Below, piece by piece: positions 50,039-59,752 of a DNA stretch of 64,000 nucleotides. The DNA is from Bog-532 sp963830385 (GTDB taxonomy: Bacteria > Actinomycetota > Actinomycetes > Streptosporangiales > Streptosporangiaceae). The stretch covers positions 248,001-312,000 of the forward strand of contig CAWHMD010000004.1 of assembly GCA_963830385.1 (NCBI GenBank), in the 5' to 3' direction. Numbering within the stretch: position 1 is the first letter of the stretch; each line of letters opens with the position of its first letter. The translations under genes were made by a program, and so were the position numbers. The notes beneath the pieces are model-generated. The model ran no database searches and was not told the DNA's origin. It saw only the letters and a program-made list of their open reading frames with translations.

Positions 50039-52293
50039 CGGCCCGGCCGGTCGTGCTCCGGTCAGGCGACGGGAGTGAGCTGCGGGCCGGGCCGGACGGG
50101 CTGACCCTCTGCCAGCAAGACGTGGTGGTGCTCCGCAGCTCGCAGCCGGCCCGGATCAGCCTGTTCTCCGCCCCGGACCGGCACACCGGGCTGGCGGCCG
50201 GCTACGACCACGTGCAGCTCCGCTCGAACCGGCTGGCCGCCCGGACCGTGCTCCGGGCCGGCCGGGCCCGATTCGTGATCGACGACGTGTTCAGCTGGGC
50301 CGGCCCCGGCCTGCGGCTGCACCGCCGGGTCGAGGTGGGGCTGGACGACGGGCCGGGGCCCGCCCCGGACGGCTTCGCCTCCCGGTTCGGGTGGACGCTC
50401 ACAGCCGAGACTCCGCAGTGGCTGCTGCCCGGCGCCGTTTACGACCGCAATGAGTACGCCCCCGCCTACGCGATCGGCGCGAACCTGGGTGGGGCCGGAG
50501 GTGGCGAGCCGCGCGACGCGCCGGGCGATGAGCCGGTGCTGGTCCGGGAGGACCGGCTGGCGCTGCCCCTCGCCGCCGCCTACGACGCCGCCACCAAACG
50601 CCTTTTTTCCATGATCAACGAACGCCCCGGCGGGCGGACGGTCGCCGCCGATGACCTGGCCCCGGTGGTGGTTTCGGACCAGCTGAGGTTCGGGTCGTTC
50701 GGCGACCTGAGCGCGGGTGAGCTCGGCTACCGGTACCCGGGCTCGGAGGGAGCGGTCAGCTACCCGCCGATGTGGACCATCGGCATCGGCAACGCCCAGG
50801 CCGACTCCCCGGTCAACCCGTTCCCCGACGCCAGCGAGTTCGCCGACCTCAGCGGGCCGCGGGTGGGCACCCCGGCCGAGGCGGCCGAGGCGGCAGGCGG
50901 CCCCTGGCGGGGAGCGGGCTGGGCCCACCGCTACCACCCGGTGGCCGGCGGCCGGGGCCACGACTACACCCTGCTCACCGTGACCGGCTCGGCCACGTCG
51001 TTCCCGGACTTCGTGGGCCGCGCCTGGCGGCTCGGCTGGGAGCGGCACCGGCCAACGGTCCGGCGGGCCGACCTGGCGGCGGTCGAGCGGGTCAGCCTGG
51101 AGCTGCTGGCCGCCTCGGTGATCCCCGAAGGCCCGCGGAACGCGCCGGTCGGCGTCCCTACCTGGATCGACGTGTTCACCGGGCAACCGGGGCGCTGGCA
51201 GGACACGCTCAGCGTCGGCTTCGTGGGGCGCAATCTCGAAGTCGCGGCGACGCTGCTGCGGGCGTCGGACCGGCACCAGCGGCCCGACTGGGCGCGGCTG
51301 GCGGTGACGATGATCGATTCCTGGCTGGCCACGGCTGGCGGCGCCGACGGCTTGTGCCGCACCGAGTGGGACCGGACCCGGTCCGGCTGGGTGGACAGCG
51401 GTACGCCCGGGGTGGTTTACCTGCGGGACCAGTCCGAGGCCAGGAACGCGGTGCTGTCCGCGGTCGCCTGGCTCCGGTCCCGGCCGGAGGCCGCGGAGCC
51501 CGGTGCGCCCCGGCCGGACTGGAGCCGGTGGCTGGACTGGTGCCTGGCCTACGCCCGCTGGCTGACCGCGCACGTCAGCCCGGAGGGTGCCCTCGGCCGG
51601 TCGTACCACCTGGACGGCGGGCCGGCTGATCCGTCGGTCAACGACGGCATCCACACCGCCGCCTTCCTGGCCCGGCTGGCCGGCGTCACCGGCGACCCCG
51701 CCCACGTCGAGCTGGCCGAGCGGATCGCCGGGTACTACTGGGACACGTTCCACGCCGACGGGGTGTTCGTCGGGGGCACGCTGGACAATCCGAACTGCTA
51801 CGACCGCGAGGCCGCTACCCTGGCGCTGGACGCCTACCTGACCGTCCACGCCGTCACCGGCGCACCCCGGTGGCTGGCCGCCGCCCGGCTGGCCGCGGAC
51901 TTCTGCGAGACCTGGATCGTCGGCTGGGACGTCCCGATGGCCGCTGCGGACGCTGGCCAGCAGCCGTTCTTCGACCTGGCGGCCTGGGCGACCGGGCTGG
52001 GCCTTATCACCCTGGGCTTCTCGGCGGTCGACACCTACCTGGCCCGCCACGTCGCCGACTTCCGGCGGCTGGCCGCGCTGACCGGCGACCGCCACTACGC
52101 GGACGTCGCCGACCTGCTGCTGCACAACACCAAGCAGATGGTGCAGCTGGCGGACGAGTACGGCTACGCAAGGCCCGGCTACCAGATCGAGCACTGGTCG
52201 ATCGGCCGGGGCCGCGGCTACGGGCTCAACTCCGGCTGGCTGCCCTGGGTCGCCAGCGCGCACGTGCTGAGCATCTGGGACGGAGCGACCTGA
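50035..52293 (+). CDS. Uncharacterised glycosidase-like protein 2
   Basis: A 752-residue cytosolic protein I cannot assign. An N-terminal beta-rich part (about 1-330) is followed by a helical barrel-like part: NDGIHTAAFLARLAGVTGDPAHVELAERIAGYYWDTFHADGVFVGGTLDNPNCYDREAATLALDAYLTVHAVTG and YQIEHWSIGRGRGYGLNSGWLPWVASAHVLSIW. Such paired helices with Asp/Glu/Trp at their ends are usual in (alpha/alpha)6 glycosidases and lyases. The start GTG 50035 overlaps the preceding stop as GTGA, so the two large proteins are made together. Last gene of the LacI-controlled operon. Confidence 0.75.
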   Translation: MTARPVVLRSGDGSELRAGPDGLTLCQQDVVVLRSSQPARISLFSAPDRHTGLAAGYDHVQLRSNRLAARTVLRAGRARFVIDDVFSWAGPGLRLHRRVEVGLDDGPGPAPDGFASRFGWTLTAETPQWLLPGAVYDRNEYAPAYAIGANLGGAGGGEPRDAPGDEPVLVREDRLALPLAAAYDAATKRLFSMINERPGGRTVAADDLAPVVVSDQLRFGSFGDLSAGELGYRYPGSEGAVSYPPMWTIGIGNAQADSPVNPFPDASEFADLSGPRVGTPAEAAEAAGGPWRGAGWAHRYHPVAGGRGHDYTLLTVTGSATSFPDFVGRAWRLGWERHRPTVRRADLAAVERVSLELLAASVIPEGPRNAPVGVPTWIDVFTGQPGRWQDTLSVGFVGRNLEVAATLLRASDRHQRPDWARLAVTMIDSWLATAGGADGLCRTEWDRTRSGWVDSGTPGVVYLRDQSEARNAVLSAVAWLRSRPEAAEPGAPRPDWSRWLDWCLAYARWLTAHVSPEGALGRSYHLDGGPADPSVNDGIHTAAFLARLAGVTGDPAHVELAERIAGYYWDTFHADGVFVGGTLDNPNCYDREAATLALDAYLTVHAVTGAPRWLAAARLAADFCETWIVGWDVPMAAADAGQQPFFDLAAWATGLGLITLGFSAVDTYLARHVADFRRLAALTGDRHYADVADLLLHNTKQMVQLADEYGYARPGYQIEHWSIGRGRGYGLNSGWLPWVASAHVLSIWDGAT

Positions 52294-52333
52294 CGATGAA
52301 CTACCCGGACAGTACCGGCCTGGCGCGCGGCCG

Positions 52334-53727
52334 TCAGTGGTCGGCGGCCAGCTGCCACTGCCCCCGGCCGCCGGCCTTGGCCGTGTAAAGGGCCTGGTCG
52401 GCGGCGGCCAGGATGGAGTCGGCGGTGTCGTCGGGCCCGGACAGGGCGACGCCGATCGACAGCGACGCCACCACCGGCTCGCCGCACAGCTCGAGCGGGC
52501 GGCGGACCGTGCGCATCACCCGCTCGGCCAGCGCGGTCGCCTTGGCCTGGTTCGGCATCGGGTACGCGACCAGGACGAACTCGTCGCCGCCGAACCGGCC
52601 GACGATGTCCCGGTGCCGGGCCGTGGACGCGAGGTTGCGGCCGATCTCGGTCAGCAACTGGTCGCCGGCCGCGTGCCCGAGGGTGTCGTTGATCTCCTTG
52701 AAGTGGTCGACGTCGCAGAACAGCACCGCGACCCGGCGTTTGCTTTTCTCCGCGTCGGCCAGCACCTCGGTGAGCCGGTCGAGCACCAGCCCGCGATTGG
52801 GCAGCCCGGTCAGCTGATCATGGGTGGCGGCGTGGGCGAACCGGGCCTGCATCGTCCGCAGCAGCGTGATGTCCTCGATCTGGGTCAGCATCAGGCCCGG
52901 ACCGGCCCGGACGCCGGCCGCCAGCGACGCGCGGTTGACCCGGCCCCAGACCTCGCTGCCGTCCGGGCGGGTGAAGTGCACCTCGTACTGGTCGCCGTCG
53001 TCCCCGGCGTCGTCGGGGACGAGTTCCTCGGCCGGGCGGCCGACGAGCTCGGCGGCGCCGCGCCCGAGCAGCCGTTCGCAGGCCTTGTTGACCCGGGTGA
53101 TGCGCTGGTCCTCGGTCATCAGCGCGATCGCGATCGGCGAGCAGTCGAACATCGTCCGGAACAGCTGCTCAGAGTCGGCGACCAGCGTGTGCACCCGGGA
53201 GTGCTCGATGGCCAGGGCGGCGTGGGCGGCGAACTGCTCGAGCAGCCGCCGCCGGGCCGGCCCGGCCGCCGTCCGTCGACCGGTATGTCCACGCTGAGCA
53301 CGCCGATCAGCGTCTGGTCGGGGGCGTAGAGCGGCGCCAGCAGGATGTCCTCGGGATGCCAGGCGTCGGGCTCATCGCGCGGCTCCCCCGGCGGCGACCA
53401 GGCCGCCACCCCGCGCGACAGCCCGTCGTCTTTGCGATGGTCGAGAAAACGCAGCTCGCCCCAGGGCTCGCAACCATCCAGCAGACGGCGGAAATTCGCC
53501 ATCGGCGCGCGGGTGCCGAGCAGCGCCTGGCCGACCTCGTCCGGGCCGGCCACCGCGGCGACCTCACACAGGTCGCCGGGCTGGCAGAGGTTGACCACGG
53601 CCGCGCCGAAGCCCAGCTGGTCGACCACCGCCTGGGCCACCACCTGCAGAGTCTCCCGCAGGTCGAGGCTCGCGGTTATGCGCCGGGCCAGCTGCGCCAA
53701 CAGCTCAGCGGCCTGGGTCTCACTCAT
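52334..53727 (-). pseudogene. GAF-PAS-GGDEF diguanylate cyclase, one frameshift
   Basis: Read across a one-base shift near 53241-53275, this is a soluble sensor cyclase of about 464 residues. A GAF domain (residues 1-175, LAQLARRITASLDLRETLQVVAQAVVDQLG) is followed by FAAHAALAIEHSRVHTLVADSEQLFRTMFDCSPIAIALM (PAS) and a GGDEF domain with intact RFGGDEF and an RxxD inhibitory site five residues before it (RHRDIVGRFGGDEF). It should make c-di-GMP. Unbridged, the GAF part and the PAS-GGDEF part are separate frames, and the second could start at GTG 53194. No EAL domain. Confidence 0.85.
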
Positions 53728-53854
53728 CCCGGCTGCCCCCGTGACCCGCCCCTCCGAACGATGGCAGCCATGATCGCAGAACTAACAGGCGGTTGCCAAG
53801 CGACTACGCCCGCGCCGGCCGGCGGCGGCCGGCCCAGCGACCGGCCGGGGATCC

Positions 53855-56080
53855 TCAGCTCAGGGCGGGCTCGCGGCGGAGCATCAGGCGGACCGGGATC
53901 ATCACCGCGGCCACCGTGAGGACGGCCACCGCCAGGACGAGCCCGGCCCCCTGGTCGAGCGGGATCCAGGGCGCCCAGGAACCGGTGGCTGCCCGGGTCA
54001 CCGCCAGCATGGCCACCGCGCCGGCCGCGGCCCCGGTGAGCAGGCCGGTGAGGATGACGAAGGCCGCGTGCCAGCCGAACACCGCGACCACCTGGCCGCG
54101 GGTGGCGCCGGCCCGGCCGAGCAGCCGCAGCGCCCGGCGACGCTCGAGGGTGACCACGGCCAGCGTGTTGACCAGGGACACCGCGGTCAGCGTGCCGATG
54201 ACGCCGAGGATCAGGTCGTTGCCGAAGCCGTTCTCGGCGGCTTCCTGGGCCGCCTGCGCGTTGGCCACGTTGCGGGCGGTCAGGTGCCAGCCGGGATGGC
54301 CGGCGGTCAGCGCGGCCAGCCCAGCCCGGCTGCCCCCGCTGATCAGCAGCTGCCCGATACCGGGGGCGGTGCCGGTGTGACCGGCGGCCACCGCGGCCGG
54401 TATCAGCAGGTCACCGGCGGCCAGCGAGCGAGAGTAGATCGCGCTGACGGTGGCGCGGTACGGGGTGCCGTCCGGCAGCCACACGGTCAGCACCGAGCCG
54501 GTGTGCACGTGCAGCTCGTCCGAGCCCGCCTCCAGCGTGCTGACCGCGATCTGCCCGGGGCGCAGCGCGGACAGGCTGCCCGCGGTGACGCCCAGGTTCA
54601 TGACCTGGCTGAGCGGGCCGCCCGCGACCGCCTCCCCATAGACCTGCTCGGGGTCGGGGTCGGCGGCGATCATCGAGACCGCGGCCACGCCGGCCACGGC
54701 CCGCACCCCCGGCTGGGCGGCCACCCGGCCGAGGGTGGCCGGGCTGAGCCCGGGCCCCGACAGCACGTGGCCGGCCGTTACCGTGCTCGCCGCCTGGCGG
54801 GCGGTGCCGTGCGCGATCGAGGTGTTGGCGAAGTTCACGCAGCCCACCAGGGCAACCGCCATGGCCACCGGGATCATTGCCGAGGCGGTCCGGCGGGGCT
54901 GGGCGGCGATCGCGGCCAGCGCCAGCCGGGCCGACGGGCCGCCCATCGTCCGCAGCGGCCGGGCCAGCCAGGCCGCCAGCCCCACCAGCAGCGGGCCGAG
55001 CAGGGCGACCGCCACCATGCAGGCCAGCAGCAGCGGCAGCGCCAGCGCGAGCTGACCGGCCGGGCTCTTGGCGGTCAGCGTGAATACGGTCAGGACGCCG
55101 GAGCCGCCCGCCGCCGCCAGCCCCAGCAGAATGCGGACCGGGTTCGGCCAGCGGCGTTCGGCGGCGGTCTCGCGCAGCGCCTGAGCGGGGGCGGTCCGGC
55201 TGCCGCGGCGAGCGGCGACCTGGCTGCTCAGCCAGGCGACCAGGGCGCTGCCGCCAGCCCCGATGAGCAGCAGCCACGGGCTCAGCCAGGCCCCGGACCC
55301 GGCCGGCAGCATCTGGTGGGCGGCCAGCGCGTGGGTGCCGAGCACGCCCAGGACGGCGCCCGGCAGCACCCCGAGCAGGCCGCCGGCCAGCCCGCACACG
55401 GTCAGCTCGGCCAGGATGGCCCGCCGGACCTGCCCCCGGCTGGCGCCGATCGTGCGCAGCAGCGCGAACCGGCGGCGGCGCAGGTTGACCGCCAGCGCGG
55501 TGGTGCTGGCCAGCACGAACATCGAGACCAGGACGATCGGGGGGATCAGCGCGGCGCCCAGCCCCTGGCCGTTGGACCGCTCGATCGGCGCATTGAGATC
55601 GGCCAGGTCGCCGCGCGCCGCCCCGGTGGCGACCGCGTAGCCGCCGGGCACCCCATCGCGGGGCAGGGCCGCGCGGATGCGGTGGGCGAGCTGGGCCGGA
55701 GACACCCCCGGCTGAGCCTTCACCGCGATCAGGTCCACGTCGCCGGGCCGGACGACGCCGCCCGGGAACCCGGACTCGCCGGTCGCGCTGGCCACCCCCG
55801 GCACCCGGGCCAGTTCCCCGGCCAGGCCGGCGGGCACGCCCCGGTAGGCGGGCAGCGGAGTGCTCTGGGCCCCGTCGGAGCCGGTCTTGACCTGCAGGGT
55901 GGTGCTGGCCGCGACCACCACGCTGGCGTCGGCCAGCCGGCCCGCGGGGGCGGTGGTGTGCGCGCCCGCGATCGAGGCGGCCGCCACCGTCAGCGTGGCC
56001 GCGATCGCCGAGGCCGCCATCGTGCCGACCAGCGGGCCCGGACGGCGCCGCACCCCGGCCAGCCGCCAGCCCCGCATCAC
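53855..56080 (-). CDS. FtsX-type ABC transporter permease
   Basis: A 741-residue MacB/FtsX-like permease with one helix near the N-terminus, a large extracytoplasmic domain, three helices in the middle (LIPPIVLVSMFVLASTTALAVNLRRRRFALLRTIGASRGQVRRAI), more helices, a second outside domain and three C-terminal helices ending in LERRRALRLLGRAGATRGQVVAVFGWHAA. This duplicated FtsX layout is common in actinobacterial lipoprotein or antibiotic-peptide efflux. Its start overlaps the ATPase stop by 4 nt. Confidence 0.92.
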   Translation of the reverse strand: MMRGWRLAGVRRRPGPLVGTMAASAIAATLTVAAASIAGAHTTAPAGRLADASVVVAASTTLQVKTGSDGAQSTPLPAYRGVPAGLAGELARVPGVASATGESGFPGGVVRPGDVDLIAVKAQPGVSPAQLAHRIRAALPRDGVPGGYAVATGAARGDLADLNAPIERSNGQGLGAALIPPIVLVSMFVLASTTALAVNLRRRRFALLRTIGASRGQVRRAILAELTVCGLAGGLLGVLPGAVLGVLGTHALAAHQMLPAGSGAWLSPWLLLIGAGGSALVAWLSSQVAARRGSRTAPAQALRETAAERRWPNPVRILLGLAAAGGSGVLTVFTLTAKSPAGQLALALPLLLACMVAVALLGPLLVGLAAWLARPLRTMGGPSARLALAAIAAQPRRTASAMIPVAMAVALVGCVNFANTSIAHGTARQAASTVTAGHVLSGPGLSPATLGRVAAQPGVRAVAGVAAVSMIAADPDPEQVYGEAVAGGPLSQVMNLGVTAGSLSALRPGQIAVSTLEAGSDELHVHTGSVLTVWLPDGTPYRATVSAIYSRSLAAGDLLIPAAVAAGHTGTAPGIGQLLISGGSRAGLAALTAGHPGWHLTARNVANAQAAQEAAENGFGNDLILGVIGTLTAVSLVNTLAVVTLERRRALRLLGRAGATRGQVVAVFGWHAAFVILTGLLTGAAAGAVAMLAVTRAATGSWAPWIPLDQGAGLVLAVAVLTVAAVMIPVRLMLRREPALS

Positions 56081-56882
56081 GCCCGCCCCCCGGCCTGCTC
56101 GCGGCCGGCGCGCTCCTGGCCGGCGCGCTCGCCGAGGTCGTACAGCAGCTGGGCCACCAGGCCAGGCTCGGGCGCCGGCAGCACCCGGTCCACCCGGCCC
56201 GCGTGCAGGAACACGGCCTGGTCGCAGAACCGGGTCACCTGCGGGTCGTGGGTCACGATGACCACGGTGGTGCCGTCCGGGGCCGCCCGCAGCAGCCGCA
56301 GCATCCCGGTGGCGGTGTGCGGGTCCAGCGCCCCGGTCGGCTCGTCCGCGAAGATCACGTCCGGGCGGGTGACCAGGGCGCGGGCGATCGCCACCCGCTG
56401 CTGCTGGCCGCCGGACAGCTCGGCCGGGCGCCGCCGGAGCTGACCGCCGTCCAGGCCGACCCGGGCGGCCGCCTGCTCGATGTCGGGCCGCCGGCAGGCC
56501 GGCGGTCGAGCCGCAGCGGCAGCGCGATGTTCTCGGCCACGGTCAGCTCGGGCAGCAGGTTGAGGTCCTGGAACACGAACCCGACGCGGCGCCGCCGCAG
56601 CGCGGCCTGCTTCCGGGACGGGAGCCGGTTCAGCTCGGACCCGCACAGCCGCACCGTCCCGGCCGACGGGCGCTCCAGCCCGGCCGCGCACTGCAGCAGC
56701 GTGGACTTGCCGGAACCGGACACGCCGAGCACCGCGGTGAACGACCCGGCCGGGAACGACAGCGACACCCGGTCCAGGGCCGGCACCGTGCTCCGGCGCC
56801 GCCCGTACCGTTTGGTCACCTCGTCCAGCACCACCGGGTCGGCCAGCGTGGTGGCAGCTTCCATCAACGTCTCTGCGGTCAT
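56077..56882 (-). pseudogene. ABC ATPase partner of FtsX permease, one frameshift
   Basis: A LolD/MacB-type ATPase of about 268 residues when one base shift near 56485-56510 is bridged. Walker A GVSGSGKST and the Q-loop (VGFVFQDLNLLPELTVAENIALPLRLDRR) are in the first frame. Then ACRRPDIEQAAARVGLDGGQLRRRPAELSGGQQQRVAIARAL, Walker B VIFADEPTGALD and VTHDPQVTRFCD follow in the second. ATG 56882 (MTAETLMEAAT). It powers the overlapping permease. As written the NBD is split before the signature motif. Confidence 0.87.
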
Positions 56883-56985
56883 GGATTCAGCCTGCCGGGG
56901 CGGCGGCGGCCACCCAATGGTGCTGTCCTCCGCGTTGGTCGGGGGTTTACCTAACCTCGCGGGACCCATGTGGTTCGCTGGTGCC

Positions 56986-57705
56986 ATGACCACGGCTGCC
57001 ACCTTCCGTTCCCGTCTCACCGCCCGCGAGACCCTGTTCGGGGCCTGGTCGGTGATCCCGTCGCTGCTCGGCGTCAGGCTGCTGGCCGCCGCCGGCTTCG
57101 ACTACGTGGTCATCGACCTGCAGCACGGCGGAGCCACCGAAACCGACCTGCCCGGCATGACCAGCGCGATCCGGCTGGCCGGGTCCACCCCGGTCGGGCG
57201 GGTGCGGCACGCGCACCCGGCCGACATCGGCCGGGCGCTGGACCTGGGCTGTGAAGGGGTCATCGTGCCCAACGTGGACTCGGCCGCGCAGGCCCGCGAG
57301 GTGGCGGGCGCGGTCCGCTACCCGCCCGCCGGTTACCGCTCGGCGGGCGGCGTGCTCGCCGCCGCGGAGCCGTTCTGCCTGGTCATGGTGGAGTCGGCCG
57401 AGGCCGTCACCGATCTGCCCGCCACCTTGGACATCGACGGGGTGGACGGCGTCTACGTCGGGCCCCGGGACCTGTCGTTCGCCCTGGGCTGCGAGCTCGA
57501 CCCCGGCGATCCGGTGCTGGGCCCGGCCCTGGCCCAGATCTGGGCCGCCTGCGCGACGGCGGGCAAGCCGGTCGGGGTGCACGCCACCGAGGCCGCCATC
57601 GCCCGCCGCTACCGCGAGGGCGGCTGCACCCTGCTCACCACCATGGCGGACGCCGCCGCGATCACCCGGGACGCCACCGCCCAGCTCAACGCGCTCCGGT
57701 CCTGA
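56986..57705 (+). CDS. HpcH/HpaI family aldolase
   Basis: A 239-residue class II pyruvate aldolase/citrate-lyase-like TIM barrel: LFGAWSVIPSLLGVRLLAAAGFDYVVIDLQHGG with the catalytic His, VGRVRHAHPADIGRALDLGCEGVIVPNVDSAAQA, FCLVMVESAEAVTDL with a metal-ligand Glu, and GVDGVYVGPRDLSFALG with the second metal-ligand Asp. Such enzymes cleave hydroxy-keto acids to pyruvate and an aldehyde. ATG 56986. The gene ends 16 nt before the convergent monooxygenase. Confidence 0.92.
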   Translation: MTTAATFRSRLTARETLFGAWSVIPSLLGVRLLAAAGFDYVVIDLQHGGATETDLPGMTSAIRLAGSTPVGRVRHAHPADIGRALDLGCEGVIVPNVDSAAQAREVAGAVRYPPAGYRSAGGVLAAAEPFCLVMVESAEAVTDLPATLDIDGVDGVYVGPRDLSFALGCELDPGDPVLGPALAQIWAACATAGKPVGVHATEAAIARRYREGGCTLLTTMADAAAITRDATAQLNALRS

Positions 57706-57721
57706 CCAGCGGGACAACCCG

Positions 57722-58903
57722 CTACCGGCCCACCCGGGCCGGGTAGTCGGCCAGGTCGATTTCGTTGGCGGCGCGGTCGGAGTACCTCATCATCAGGCCG
57801 AACGCCCGGGACCCGAGGAACCAGTTCCGCGCCCGGATGCCGGCGGCGGTCCTCGGCGCCATGAACCGGCCCGCGTTGGTGGTGCCCTGGATCTTGGCGT
57901 ACCGGCGCATGATCTCGTCGTAGCGGGGATAGGCGACCGTGTGGTCCCCGCCGGCCAGCGCCAGCTCACCGGCCAGGACGTAGGCGCCGACCACGGCCAG
58001 CCCGGTGCCGAAGCCGCCCAGGGTGTTCGCGTAGCCCGCGTCGCCGGCCAGGGCGACCCGGCCCGCGGTGTAGCGGCCGCCCATCCGCACCTGGCCGATG
58101 GCGTCGAGGTAGAAGCCGTCCAGACCGTCCAGCTCGGCCAGCATCGCCGGCACCTCCCCGCCCATGCCCGCGAACTTCTCGGCGATCAGCCGCTGCTGGG
58201 CCACGCCGTCGCCGCGGGCGCTGTCCAGCTCGGGCGACGCGAACAGGTAGAAGTGGGTCCCCTTGGACCCGCCCCGGGCGGCCATCCGGCCGGGTGTGTT
58301 CCAGGCCCGGGCGGTCAGCCGTTCGCGCCGCTGGGTGTCGTGGCCCCAGCCGGGCGCGCCGGCGACGCAGTAGTAGTAGCCAAGGTGGTGGACGTAGTCG
58401 CGCTCCGGGCCGAAGGCCAGCCGCCGCACCCGGGAGTGGATCCCGTCGGCGCCGACCACGAGGTCGAAGGTCTGCGCGGCTCCGTGCTCGAACTCGGCCC
58501 GCACCCCGTCGGGAGTCTCGGTCAGCGCGGTGACCGAGTCGCCGAACCGGTACTCACAGCCCGCCGCGGTGCGCTCGTGCATGATCGCGGCGAGTTCCCC
58601 GCGCAGGATCTCGACGTCGCCGCCGGTGAACTCGCCCGACATGACCGCCAGCTCGTGCCCGGTCGCGTCCAGGTACACCGTGTCGGTCAGGCCGGTCCGC
58701 CGCCGCTGGATCTCGTCCCAGATACCCATCCGCTCGAGCACGGTCCGGTGGGTGCGGCCCTTGAAGTCGATCGCCTGGCCGCCGGGACGCAGGGCGGCGG
58801 CCCTCTCGACCACGGTGACGTCGAAGCCGTACCGGCTGAGCCAGTAGGCGAGGGCGGGACCGGCGATGCTGGCCCCGGAGACGAGAACGGTCTGGCTGCG
58901 CAT
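57722..58903 (-). CDS. FAD-dependent aromatic-type monooxygenase
   Basis: A 393-residue group A flavoprotein monooxygenase: VLVSGASIAGPALAYWLSRYGFDVTVVER (FAD dinucleotide fold), LVVGADGIHSRVR (DG motif) and GRVALAGDAGYANTLGGFGTGLAVVGAYVLAGEL (GD motif). The family hydroxylates aromatics or inactivates antibiotics such as tetracyclines and rifamycins. ATG 58903. It is divergent from a TetR gene and separated by nested palindromes, so substrate-induced expression is likely. Confidence 0.92.
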   Translation of the reverse strand: MRSQTVLVSGASIAGPALAYWLSRYGFDVTVVERAAALRPGGQAIDFKGRTHRTVLERMGIWDEIQRRRTGLTDTVYLDATGHELAVMSGEFTGGDVEILRGELAAIMHERTAAGCEYRFGDSVTALTETPDGVRAEFEHGAAQTFDLVVGADGIHSRVRRLAFGPERDYVHHLGYYYCVAGAPGWGHDTQRRERLTARAWNTPGRMAARGGSKGTHFYLFASPELDSARGDGVAQQRLIAEKFAGMGGEVPAMLAELDGLDGFYLDAIGQVRMGGRYTAGRVALAGDAGYANTLGGFGTGLAVVGAYVLAGELALAGGDHTVAYPRYDEIMRRYAKIQGTTNAGRFMAPRTAAGIRARNWFLGSRAFGLMMRYSDRAANEIDLADYPARVGR

Positions 58904-58925
58904 GGCCGGGCTCCCAACGGATAAC

Positions 58926-58963
58926 TGCGTATGTTGGACGCTAATTAGCGTACGATGGACGCA
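58926..58963. promoter_or_regulatory. Nested palindromes, probable TetR operator
   Basis: ACGCTAATTAGCGT (58938-58951) is a perfect 14-bp palindrome. TGCGT (58926-58930) and ACGCA (58959-58963) are arranged around it as a second, wider inverted pair. The set lies in the short divergent gap between the FAD monooxygenase and the TetR gene. Confidence 0.68.
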
Positions 58964-58992
58964 GTTTGGCGTCAAGCCAATTGTCGGCCAGG

Positions 58993-59730
58993 ATGGAGGC
59001 CATGGCCGGACCAACCACCTTCGACCTGCTGTGGGGCAGCCAGCAGCGGCCCAAGCGGGGGCCGAAGCCGTCGTTGTCGCTGGACCGGATCGTCACCGCG
59101 GCGATCGCGCTGGCGGACGCGGACGGGCTGGCGAACCTGTCCATGCAGCACCTGGCCGAGCGGCTCGGCTGCGCGAAGATGGCGCTGTACCGCTACGTCC
59201 CGGGTAAGGCCGAGCTGGTCGCGCTCATGCTCGACGCCGCCCTCGGCGAGCCGCCGCAGCTGGCGCGGCCAGCCGGCGAGCAGCAGTCACCCGGGGAGCA
59301 GCGGTGGCGGGCGGTGCTACGGCTGTGGGCGACGACGATCTTCGGCCGCTACCGCGCCCATCCGTGGGCCATCGAGGCCGCCGTGGGCGCCCGGCCGACC
59401 GGCCCGCAGGAGATGGCCTGGATGGAGACCGCGCTGGCGGCGCTGGCCGGTACTGGCCTGACCGGCGCCGAGCGGCTCGACGCGGTGGTGCTGCTGAACG
59501 GCCACGTCCGCAGCCTGGCCCAGGTCACGTCGGCCGGCCAGCAGGATCTGGAGGCGGAGATGGCCCGCCAGGTGGGCGTCGCCCTGGCCGCCCAGCCGGA
59601 CCGGTATCCCCAGGTGCTGGCGGCCTTTTCGGATTCTTCCCGGCCCGCCGGCCGCGACAACGCCCTGCAGTTCGGCATCGACCGCATCCTCGACGGCCTC
59701 GCGGTCCTCATCGCCGACCGGACCGGGTGA
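58993..59730 (+). CDS. TetR family regulator
   Basis: About 245 residues. HTH region: LDRIVTAAIALADADGLANLSMQHLAERLGCAKMALYRYVPGKAELVALML, followed by a TetR_C-like ligand domain (WRAVLRLWATTIFGRYRAHPWAIEAAVG). Form and length are like TetR-class repressors that sense small drugs. Possible starts are TTG 58966, ATG 58993 and ATG 59002; none has an ideal ribosome-binding site, so I use the middle one. It likely controls the divergent FAD monooxygenase. Confidence 0.88.
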   Translation: MEAMAGPTTFDLLWGSQQRPKRGPKPSLSLDRIVTAAIALADADGLANLSMQHLAERLGCAKMALYRYVPGKAELVALMLDAALGEPPQLARPAGEQQSPGEQRWRAVLRLWATTIFGRYRAHPWAIEAAVGARPTGPQEMAWMETALAALAGTGLTGAERLDAVVLLNGHVRSLAQVTSAGQQDLEAEMARQVGVALAAQPDRYPQVLAAFSDSSRPAGRDNALQFGIDRILDGLAVLIADRTG

Positions 59731-59752
59731 CCGCCCGGCCCCGGGGCCGCGT

